A stretch of DNA of 5,995 nt. It comes from a bacterium ADurb.Bin374 (GTDB lineage: Bacteria; Riflebacteria; Ozemobacteria; Ozemobacterales; Ozemobacteraceae). Shown one piece after another: positions 1 through 5,073 of this stretch. The notes beneath the pieces are model-generated. The model made no database searches. It was not told the origin of the DNA and saw only the letters and a list, made by a program, of their open reading frames with translations. Position 1 is the first letter of the stretch; every line of letters starts with the position of its first letter. Location of the stretch: the NCBI GenBank assembly GCA_002068715.1, contig MWAR01000421.1, positions 1 to 5,995 of the forward strand, given 5' to 3'. A program made the position numbers and the translations under genes.

Positions 1-1
1 C

Positions 2-460
2 ACCCGCGCCGAGATGCCAGCCCGAGTCGAGGAAATCCACCATGCCGAAGAGGAAGGCATCGAGTTCATGTTCATGACCAATCCCCTCGAAGTTCTGGGG
101 GACGACAAGAACTGGGTGAAGGGCCTCAGGCTCCAGAAAATGGAAATGGGCGAGCCCGATGCCTCGGGGCGCCGCAAGCCGGTTCCCGTCAAGGGTTCCG
201 AATTCGTTCTCGACGTCGAAACCCTCGTCGAGGCCATCGGTCAGGCGCCGAATCCGATCATCCAGTCCACGACGCCGGGCCTGAACGTGACGAAATGGGG
301 AACCGTCGTCGTCGACGAGCGCATGACAACCAGCCGACCCAACGTATACGCCGGCGGCGATCTGATCACCGGCGGCTCGAAGGTCATCCTCGCCATGCAG
401 GACGGCCAGAAGGCGGCTTCCTCGATCCATGAATTCCTCCAGGCCCATCCTAAAAAATAA
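2..460 (+). CDS. gltA: C-terminal fragment of NADPH-dependent glutamate synthase small-chain-like flavoprotein (GltA/NfnB type), 5' end outside window
   Basis: The reading frame is open from the left edge (Thr-Arg-Ala-Glu-Met...) to the TAA at 458-460, so the ATG at 14 is internal and the gene begins upstream; about 152 residues are visible. The family binds FAD and NAD(P)H and passes electrons between nicotinamide and an iron-sulfur centre, in the cytoplasm. Visible hallmarks are EMPARVEEIHHAEEEGI after the second nucleotide-binding fold, the segment MGEPDASGRRKPVPV, AIGQAPN (fragment residues 78-84), and the closing FAD motif NVYAGGD at about 114-120 followed by GGSKVILAMQDGQKAA. These match the homotetrameric glutamate synthase (NADPH) group. 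The large subunit of NADH-dependent ferredoxin:NADP oxidoreductase (NfnB) belongs to the same family and cannot be separated from this end alone; an FNR-like gene just upstream would favour NfnB. The family call is firm, the symbol less so. Confidence 0.88.
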   Translation, partial: TRAEMPARVEEIHHAEEEGIEFMFMTNPLEVLGDDKNWVKGLRLQKMEMGEPDASGRRKPVPVKGSEFVLDVETLVEAIGQAPNPIIQSTTPGLNVTKWGTVVVDERMTTSRPNVYAGGDLITGGSKVILAMQDGQKAASSIHEFLQAHPKK

Positions 461-475
461 TTCATAATATATATC

Positions 476-519
476 CCGGGCTCGCTCCGGCACGCCATTG
501 CGTGCCATTGCGAGCCCGG
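476..519 (+). terminator. Nested double hairpin after the gltA-like gene, possible terminator
   Basis: The outer arms CCGGGCTCGC (476-485) and GCGAGCCCGG (510-519) are perfectly complementary over 10 bp. Inside them GGCACGC (489-495) and GCGTGCC (500-506) form a perfect 7-bp stem with a CATT loop. It lies 15 bp after the stop codon and before the next promoter, as a terminator would. However, only three T residues follow (520-522), so efficient intrinsic termination is doubtful. The T-rich side is on the opposite strand, because 452-475 is AT-rich. It could instead be a processing or stability element, or a repeat. Confidence 0.5.
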
Positions 520-541
520 TTTGCGTTCGGGGGAAAATGTT

Positions 542-570
542 TTGACCGAATCGGGTAATGGTGTTATCAT
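542..570 (+). promoter_or_regulatory. Sigma70-type promoter of the glutamate dehydrogenase gene
   Basis: TTGACC (542-547) matches the -35 consensus at 5 of 6 positions and TATCAT (565-570) the -10 at 5 of 6. The spacer is exactly 17 bp, and TG at 562-563 gives an extended -10. Transcription would begin near 577, leaving a leader of about 60 nt before the start codon at 636. No obvious operator palindrome overlaps the boxes. The call rests on sequence pattern only. Confidence 0.78.
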
Positions 571-622
571 TCGTCCGTCGTTCTCGTGAAAAATGGAACG
601 ATCAACAAGGAATCAAGGAACT

Positions 623-627
623 GGAGG
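623..627 (+). promoter_or_regulatory. Ribosome binding site that fixes the glutamate dehydrogenase start
   Basis: GGAGG at 623-627 lies 8 nt before the ATG at 636. The alternative in-frame ATG at 558 sits between the -35 and -10 boxes and upstream of the predicted transcript start, so it cannot be used from that promoter. Confidence 0.85.
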
Positions 628-635
628 AATTGGTG

Positions 636-1922
636 ATGGCTGACAAGTCGTTCAACGCGTTTGAATTGGCCCAGGGACAGTTCGATGACGCTGCCAAGGA
701 AATGGGGCTCGACCAGGGAACCCGTGACCTTCTCCGCAATGTCGACCGGGAATATCATTTCAATATCCCCGTCCACATGGACGACGGCACCGTGAAAGTG
801 TTCCGCGGCTTCCGCTGCCAGCACAACGACGCGCGTGGCCCGTGCAAGGGCGGCATCCGCTTCCATCCGCAGGAAACCATCGACACCATTCGCGCCCTCT
901 CGATGTGGATGACCTGGAAATGTTCCGTGGTCGACATCCCCCTCGGCGGCGGCAAGGGCGGCGTCATCTGCGATCCGCACAACCTGTCGATGCGCGAGCA
1001 GGAACAGATCTGCCGCGGCTGGGCCCGTCAGATCGCCCGCAACGTCGGCCCCGTCCAGGACGTCCCGGCCCCCGACGTCATGACCACCGGCCAGCACATG
1101 ATCTGGATCCTCGATGAGTATGAAAGAATCATGAATGGCAAGTTCCCCGGCTTCATCACCGGCAAGCCCGTCGGCGTCGGCGGCTCCCTCGGCCGCACCG
1201 AAGCCACCGGCTACGGCGTCATCTACACCGTCCGCGAAGCCATGAAGGAACTCGGAATCGACATCAAGAAGTCCACCTGCTCCATTCAGGGCTCCGGAAA
1301 CGTCGCCCAGTATGCGGTTGACCAGTTCACCCAGCTTGGCGGCAAGGTCATAGCCATCGCCTGCTGGGACAACCATGACAAGAAAGCCTACACCTATCGT
1401 TGCGCCAGCGGCATCGAGTTCAAGAAGCTCATGGACTCCGTCGACAAGTTCGGTACAATCAACCAGGAAAAGGCAAAGGCCTATGGCTGGGAAAAACTCG
1501 ACGGCGGCGCCTGGATCGAGCAGGACGTCACGGTCCTGATTCCGGCCGCCCAGGAAGGCCAGATCACCGAAGCAAACGTCGGCAAGATCAAGCCCACCGT
1601 CAAGATTCTCGCCGAAGCCGCCAACGGCCCCACCGCCAAGGAAGCCGACAAAGTCATCGAGAAGAGCGGCCTCTTCCTGATCCCCGACTTCCTCTGCAAC
1701 GCCGGCGGCGTCACCTGCAGCTATTTCGAGCAGGTCCAGTGCAACATGAACTACTTCTGGGAGAAGGAAGAAGTCCTCACCAAGCTCGACACCAAGATGA
1801 CCAACGCCTTCAAGGCCGTCTCGGCCCTTGCCCGCGACAAGAAAGTCTACATGCGCAAGGCCGCCTACATGATCGCGATCGAGCGCGTCGCCAAGTCCTG
1901 CAAGCTCCGCGGCTGGGTGTGA
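636..1922 (+). CDS. gdhA: Glutamate dehydrogenase (Glu/Leu/Phe/Val dehydrogenase family)
   Basis: This 428-residue cytoplasmic enzyme interconverts glutamate with 2-oxoglutarate and ammonia using NAD(P). The N-terminal catalytic domain shows GPCKGGIRFHP (Lys71, substrate binding), PLGGGKGG (Lys107, catalytic lysine) and PAPDV (catalytic Asp147), then GRTEATGYGV at 187-195. The nucleotide-binding domain has QGSGNVA at 218-224, and the C-terminal part has AEAANGPT and PDFLCNAGGVTCSYFEQVQ near 350-368. Length and motif order are those of the hexameric bacterial enzyme, so it should be complete and active. Cofactor preference is uncertain: the second strand of the Rossmann fold ends in ACWDNHDKKAYTY, not a pattern I can assign to NAD or NADP. 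The start at 636 is supported by GGAGG 8 nt upstream and by the promoter position; an in-frame ATG at 558 would add 26 unrelated residues. It has its own promoter and strong terminator and follows a glutamate-synthase-like gene, in keeping with a role in nitrogen and redox balance. Confidence 0.96.
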   Translation: MADKSFNAFELAQGQFDDAAKEMGLDQGTRDLLRNVDREYHFNIPVHMDDGTVKVFRGFRCQHNDARGPCKGGIRFHPQETIDTIRALSMWMTWKCSVVDIPLGGGKGGVICDPHNLSMREQEQICRGWARQIARNVGPVQDVPAPDVMTTGQHMIWILDEYERIMNGKFPGFITGKPVGVGGSLGRTEATGYGVIYTVREAMKELGIDIKKSTCSIQGSGNVAQYAVDQFTQLGGKVIAIACWDNHDKKAYTYRCASGIEFKKLMDSVDKFGTINQEKAKAYGWEKLDGGAWIEQDVTVLIPAAQEGQITEANVGKIKPTVKILAEAANGPTAKEADKVIEKSGLFLIPDFLCNAGGVTCSYFEQVQCNMNYFWEKEEVLTKLDTKMTNAFKAVSALARDKKVYMRKAAYMIAIERVAKSCKLRGWV

Positions 1923-1944
1923 TCGCACCGTTCCATTCGTAACG

Positions 1945-1974
1945 ACATCGGGGGCTTCGGCCCCCGATGTTTTT
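1945..1974 (+). terminator. Rho-independent terminator of gdhA
   Basis: An 11-bp perfect stem, ACATCGGGGGC (1945-1955) with GCCCCCGATGT (1960-1970), is closed by a stable TTCG tetraloop (1956-1959). The run of T at 1970-1974 follows directly. It lies 22 bp after the gdhA stop codon. This is the clearest terminator in the window and separates gdhA from the transporter gene. Confidence 0.94.
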
Positions 1975-2001
1975 GTAGGCGCGCAATACTTGCGCGCCTA
2001 C
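1975..2001. repeat. Perfect 12-bp palindrome, likely dispersed intergenic (REP-like) element
   Basis: GTAGGCGCGCAA (1975-1986) and TTGCGCGCCTAC (1990-2001) are exact inverse complements around a 3-nt loop (TAC). The element begins at the base after the gdhA terminator T-run and ends 25 bp before the transporter start. Its 27 bp lack a T-run of their own, so a second terminator is unlikely. A related but imperfect element is at 5035-5063, which suggests a dispersed palindromic family. Only genome-wide counts can confirm this. Confidence 0.6.
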
Positions 2002-2026
2002 GCCGTTCGAGGCATCATTCCGTTTC

Positions 2027-3298
2027 ATGACACCGACCACCGTTCACGTTGCCGAGGCCCTGCGGCACCCCTGGGCCGCTGGCATCATCTTCGCTTTCAC
2101 CTTCGTCCTCGTCTCGTTCCGCCAGATGCGGCTTCTGCCGATCGGCCGACCGTCCGGAGCCCTTCTGGGCGCTGTTCTCATGGTGCTTTTCGGCGTGATG
2201 TCCCCCGAAGAGGCGTATCAGCAGGTGAACTGGGATACGATCTGCCTGCTGCTCGGCATGATGATCGTCGCCGAGCACCTGCGTGATGCGGGCCTGTTCG
2301 AGCGGCTGACGCGGCGTCTCGGGGTGATGGGGTCCCCCTTCACACTTCTGGTGACCGTTTCCATCTCGGCGGCCATCCTGTCTGCCTTGCTCGTGAACGA
2401 CACGATCTGCGTCGTGATGACGCCGCTGGTTCTGGCCGTCTGCGATGCCCGGCGGCTGAATCCCTTTCCATACCTGATGGCGCTGGCGACGAGTTCGAAC
2501 ATCGGCTCGGCGCTCACGCTCACGGGAAACCCGCAGAACATGATCATCGGTACCGTTTCGAAGATGGACTACGGCCGCTTCATCATGCTGATGACTCTGC
2601 CCGTGACGATCGCGATGGTGATCAACATCTACCTGCTCTGGTTATACTACCGAAAACGCCTCGTGAACCCCGAAGCCGCCCCGTCGAAGCGGTTCGAGGA
2701 AGAGATTCCGCGCACGCGGCGTCTGAGCATCGGCCTTCTCGCGCTGGGAATCGCGTGCGCCGGCTTTTTCGCCGGATACTCGATGGCGTTTTCGGCCCTC
2801 GCCGGCGCCGCGCTCGTCATCACCCTCCACCGGAGGGACCCGAAACATATACTCGAACGTATAGAATGGTCCCTGCTGATGTTCTTCGCGTCTCTTTTCG
2901 TCGTTATCGGCGGTCTGAAAACGAGCGGCCTGACCGCCCTCGGCACGAACTGGGCGCTGGGTTTCCTGACAGGGAACCTGACGTCGCAGGCCTGGACGTT
3001 TTCGGGGGTGACCCTAGTGGGATCGAACCTGTTCTCGAACGTTCCCTTCGTTTTGCTTGCCTCGCAGGCCGTGGGGAAGCTTCCCGCCCAGGAATTGTTC
3101 TGGTGCCTTCTCGCATACGTCAGTACCATCGCCGGGAATCTGACGCTGTTCGGATCCGTTGCGAACCTGATCGTCGCCGAGTCCGCGCGGGACAGATGCG
3201 AGATCGGTTTCGTCTCCTACGCGAAGTTCGGCGCCGTGTCGACCCTGTTGACCCTGACGACGGGAATCGGCATCCTCGTCGCAATTCTCCAGTACTGA
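2027..3298 (+). CDS. ArsB/NhaD/SLC13-superfamily membrane transporter (anion permease or ion antiporter)
   Basis: A 423-residue inner-membrane protein with about ten hydrophobic segments. The fold is an inverted repeat visible in the sequence. VNWDTICLLLGMMIVAEHL (67-85) in the first half corresponds to IEWSLLMFFASLFVVIGGL (279-297) in the second. LVNDTICVVMTPLVLAV plus SSNIGSALTLTGNPQNMIIG (156-175) corresponds to GSNLFSNVPFVLLASQ plus STIAGNLTLFGSVANLIVAE (366-385). The paired SNIGSALTLTGNPQN and TIAGNLTLFGSVANL stretches are the substrate and ion-binding hairpin regions of this superfamily. A charged cytoplasmic loop (about 208-232) joins the halves. The substrate cannot be read from sequence: arsenite, sodium/proton exchange, sulfate and dicarboxylates all occur in the superfamily. 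No arsR or arsC gene is adjacent to support arsenic. The ATG at 2027 is the only early in-frame start, but its ribosome site is weak (GAGG at 2009-2012, 14 nt away), and I see no convincing promoter. Confidence 0.88.
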   Translation: MTPTTVHVAEALRHPWAAGIIFAFTFVLVSFRQMRLLPIGRPSGALLGAVLMVLFGVMSPEEAYQQVNWDTICLLLGMMIVAEHLRDAGLFERLTRRLGVMGSPFTLLVTVSISAAILSALLVNDTICVVMTPLVLAVCDARRLNPFPYLMALATSSNIGSALTLTGNPQNMIIGTVSKMDYGRFIMLMTLPVTIAMVINIYLLWLYYRKRLVNPEAAPSKRFEEEIPRTRRLSIGLLALGIACAGFFAGYSMAFSALAGAALVITLHRRDPKHILERIEWSLLMFFASLFVVIGGLKTSGLTALGTNWALGFLTGNLTSQAWTFSGVTLVGSNLFSNVPFVLLASQAVGKLPAQELFWCLLAYVSTIAGNLTLFGSVANLIVAESARDRCEIGFVSYAKFGAVSTLLTLTTGIGILVAILQY

Positions 3299-3322
3299 AA
3301 ATGTCCCGTCTTGTGGTATCCT
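3295..3322 (+). promoter_or_regulatory. Possible promoter for the thioredoxin-like and SurE gene pair
   Basis: TATCCT (3317-3322) preceded by TG at 3314-3315 looks like an extended -10. CTGAAA (3295-3300), 16 bp upstream, matches 4 of 6 bases of the -35 consensus and overlaps the transporter stop codon. Transcription would start near 3329, with a small CGGCG/CGCCG hairpin (3331-3346) at the start of the leader. This is suggestive only; read-through from the transporter is an alternative. Confidence 0.35.
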
Positions 3323-3380
3323 GACCGCGTCGGCGCTTCGTCGCCGGCACCATAACGTCGCTACACACATAGAGGTGCGT

Positions 3381-4070
3381 ATGTCGAAAACCGTTAAAAC
3401 CCTGTTTCTGGCCGCTGCGCTCGTATGTCTTCCCACGCTCGTCGCCCCCTCCCGGGCGGCCGCGCACACGGCCGATCACTACAAGATCGCCGTCGGAGCG
3501 CCGTTCGCGTTTTTCGATATCGAGGACATCTTCCACCAGCGCTGGGTGAGCACATATCTGAGGGGCAGGCCGATCATCATCCTCACCGGTCACAGATACC
3601 AGCGCTACGAGATCCTGAAATGGGCCGAGTCCCTCAAACGCGATTTCGGCGTCACCGGCGCCGCCCACCTCCTGTGGGTCGTGAACCTCGTCAACGTTCC
3701 CTGGACGACCAGTCGCGGAACGGTCCTCAACCAGTGGCGAAGCTTCGGAGCCCCGATTCCCGTGCTGACCGACTGGCACGGCACGATCGGAAAGTCGATG
3801 CGGATCGACTATAACGTGCCGAATATTATCGCGATCGACGCCGACGGCCGACTCGCGATGCACGAGAAGCATACCTTCACGCCCGAAGTCTACGCCGCCG
3901 TCGCGACCCGCCTTCGCGCCCTTGTGACGACAGCCCCCGGGCTCGCCAAGCCCGCGACGCCGACACCGATGGATGCCGCAGTTCAGCCTGTCGCACCGTC
4001 CGCGAACGGCGCTCCGGTCTACGCTCCCCCCCCGATGCCCGTGACCGGGCAAAAGGGCGAATCCTACTGA
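3381..4070 (+). CDS. Exported thioredoxin-fold protein lacking redox cysteines, function unknown
   Basis: A 229-residue protein with a clear signal peptide: MSKTVK, a hydrophobic core, and a likely cleavage after SRAAA (about residue 28), placing it in the periplasm or outside. The mature part resembles the thioredoxin/peroxiredoxin fold. VGAPFAFFDIED (38-49) leads into RGRPIIILTG (61-70) as the first core strand and helix. PIPVLTDWHGTIGKSMRIDY is followed by NVPNIIAIDADGRL (145-158), where Pro147 fits the cis-proline and the strand-turn-strand fits the fold. The site where CxxC or a peroxidatic cysteine would lie reads TGHRYQRY, and the only cysteine (Cys16) is in the signal peptide. Thiol chemistry is therefore excluded; binding or scaffolding is more likely. 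The last 45 or so residues are Pro/Ala-rich and probably disordered. The ATG at 3381 is preferred over a GTG at 3375 because GAGG (3372-3375) lies 5 nt before the ATG. The SurE-family gene follows 49 bp later. Confidence 0.8.
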   Translation: MSKTVKTLFLAAALVCLPTLVAPSRAAAHTADHYKIAVGAPFAFFDIEDIFHQRWVSTYLRGRPIIILTGHRYQRYEILKWAESLKRDFGVTGAAHLLWVVNLVNVPWTTSRGTVLNQWRSFGAPIPVLTDWHGTIGKSMRIDYNVPNIIAIDADGRLAMHEKHTFTPEVYAAVATRLRALVTTAPGLAKPATPTPMDAAVQPVAPSANGAPVYAPPPMPVTGQKGESY

Positions 4071-4107
4071 GTGAGTTTGTATACCAGACATAATTCAATA
4101 TCTGGAA

Positions 4108-4113
4108 AAGGAG
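4108..4113 (+). promoter_or_regulatory. Ribosome binding site of the SurE-family gene
   Basis: AAGGAG lies 6 nt before the ATG at 4120, an optimal arrangement. It supports the start that includes the signal peptide instead of an internal start at the SurE domain. Confidence 0.8.
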
Positions 4114-4119
4114 TGTCGA

Positions 4120-4971
4120 ATGTCTCGTTCCCGATGGTTCGTTCTTCTGCTTCTCGTTGCGCTCGCTCTTCCCGCTTCCGCCGAGAAGCCTTTCCGAATC
4201 CTGATCTCCGATGACGACGGCATCATGTCCGAGGGGATTCTCGAACTGGCCCGTGCTCTCGAAGACGTGGGCGAAGTGACGGTCTGTGCCCCCTCAGACA
4301 ACCAGTCTGCCATGGGTCACGCCCTGACCACCGACGGCCCGATCCTGATCGAGGAAGTGAAGCGCGAAGGGAAATTCTTCGGTTACGGCATCAAGGGAAC
4401 CCCCGCGACCTCGGTCAAGGCAGGAATCGTCGGCGGTCTCGTTCCCGAGACCCCGGATCTGGTCGTTTCCGGCATCAACGAAGGCTTCAACATCGGCCGC
4501 ATCGTCTACGTATCGGGAACCTTCAACGCCGCCCAGGAAGGGGTTCTGTCCGGCATCCCCGGCATCGCCGTTTCGATCGAGCGCGGCAAGGACATGGATT
4601 ACCGCATGGCCGCCGAGTTCACCCGCGATCTCGTGAAAGTCCTCAAGGAAAAAGGCTTTCCGAAGGACATCGTCCTGAACGTGAACGTTCCCGCCTGCAA
4701 GCGCGAAGAGCTGAAGGGCGTCGCCGTCACGCACCTCTCCGAATTCCAATACCGCGAAACCTGGCTCAAGCGCAGGACCCCCTGGGGCAAGACCTACTTC
4801 TGGACCTCCGTGAAGCGCCCTCCGTCCGTTCCGGCCGAAGGCTCCGACTTCTGGGCCATGGAAGAAAACTACATCTCCGTCACCCCCGTCCCTCTCATTC
4901 AGAACGACCGCCGCGAAATGCGCGATCTCTCCCACCTCAAGCTGACCTTCGACGGCAAACCCATGAAATAA
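4120..4971 (+). CDS. surE: SurE-family 5'/3'-nucleotidase with a signal peptide (predicted periplasmic)
   Basis: This 283-residue protein belongs to the SurE metal-dependent phosphatases, which remove phosphate from nucleoside monophosphates. After a signal peptide (RSRWFVLLLLVALALPASA, cleavage about residue 21) the SurE domain begins with RILISDDDGIMSEGI. Metal ligands by alignment with the E. coli protein are Asp32, Asp33, Ser63 (in CAPSDNQSAMGHALT) and Asn120 (in DLVVSGINEGFNIGR). The SGT loop (132-134) and AAQEGVLSGIPGIAVS also match. The usual NDDG motif reads DDDG here, but the two aspartates that bind metal are kept. The C-terminal third, with NVNVPA (187-192) and ISVTPVPLI (252-260), also follows the family. 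Canonical SurE is cytoplasmic and begins almost at the metal motif, so the signal peptide is unusual. It may act on exported or scavenged nucleotides, alongside the exported thioredoxin-like protein upstream. Substrate is unknown. Confidence 0.93.
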   Translation: MSRSRWFVLLLLVALALPASAEKPFRILISDDDGIMSEGILELARALEDVGEVTVCAPSDNQSAMGHALTTDGPILIEEVKREGKFFGYGIKGTPATSVKAGIVGGLVPETPDLVVSGINEGFNIGRIVYVSGTFNAAQEGVLSGIPGIAVSIERGKDMDYRMAAEFTRDLVKVLKEKGFPKDIVLNVNVPACKREELKGVAVTHLSEFQYRETWLKRRTPWGKTYFWTSVKRPPSVPAEGSDFWAMEENYISVTPVPLIQNDRREMRDLSHLKLTFDGKPMK

Positions 4972-4980
4972 CCTGGTCAA

Positions 4981-5022
4981 ACAACGAAACCGGCCCGGAA
5001 CATTCCGGGCCGGTTTCGTTGT
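4981..5022. terminator. Bidirectional terminator between surE-like gene and speA
   Basis: The arms 4981-4998 and 5005-5022 are perfectly complementary over 18 bp (core CCGGCCCGG/CCGGGCCGG) around the loop AACATT. The GC core is flanked by A-rich sequence on the left arm (ACAACGAAA) and T-rich on the right (TTTCGTTGT), so either strand reads GC stem then T-rich. It lies 9 bp after the surE-like stop and about 50 bp from the speA stop, between convergent genes, as a shared terminator would. The T stretch is interrupted, so strength is uncertain. Confidence 0.8.
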
Positions 5023-5034
5023 ATACGAGCTGAT

Positions 5035-5063
5035 GTAGGGGCTGGCTTCAAACCAGCACCGTA
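5035..5063. repeat. Degenerate palindrome resembling the element at 1975-2001
   Basis: It starts GTAGGGGCTGG (5035-5045) and ends CCAGCACCGTA (5053-5063), with CTTCAAA between. GCTGG (5041-5045) pairs perfectly with CCAGC (5053-5057), and the outer arms pair with mismatches. The first bases (GTAGG.GC) are the same as those of the perfect palindrome at 1975. It may be a decayed copy of the same dispersed repeat family. The evidence is weak, as only two copies are visible here. Confidence 0.35.
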
Positions 5064-5073
5064 TGGAATCTCG

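Noticed and set aside
567..1928. A 453-codon open frame antisense to gdhA over its whole length.
   Set aside because: It mirrors gdhA almost exactly. Its composition (rich in Gly, Ala, Asp, Val, Leu) is what GC-biased third positions create on the opposite strand, and it shows no recognisable domain.
2845..2865. AT-rich near-palindrome (ATATACTCGAACGTATAGA) with two rare ATA codons in the transporter gene.
   Set aside because: It is short, imperfect and within a conserved coding stretch before the IEWSLLMFF helix; nothing nearby suggests a site.
3024..3044. Two adjacent LexA-like boxes, CGAAC-CT-GTTC and CGAACGTTC.
   Set aside because: They lie inside the transporter gene and encode the conserved GSNLFSNVPF segment, so the pattern follows from codon use and protein constraint.
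3120..4091. A 323-codon open frame on the minus strand opposite the thioredoxin-like gene.
   Set aside because: The plus-strand frame has a signal peptide, ribosome site and fold-like segments, while the antisense frame is low-complexity and overlaps two plus-strand genes.
4084..4105. CCAGA...TCTGG inverted repeat just before the SurE ribosome site, with CATAAT inside that looks like a -10 box.
   Set aside because: A 5-bp stem with a 12-nt loop is too weak for a regulatory hairpin, and no -35 box lies at the right distance, so I do not call a promoter.
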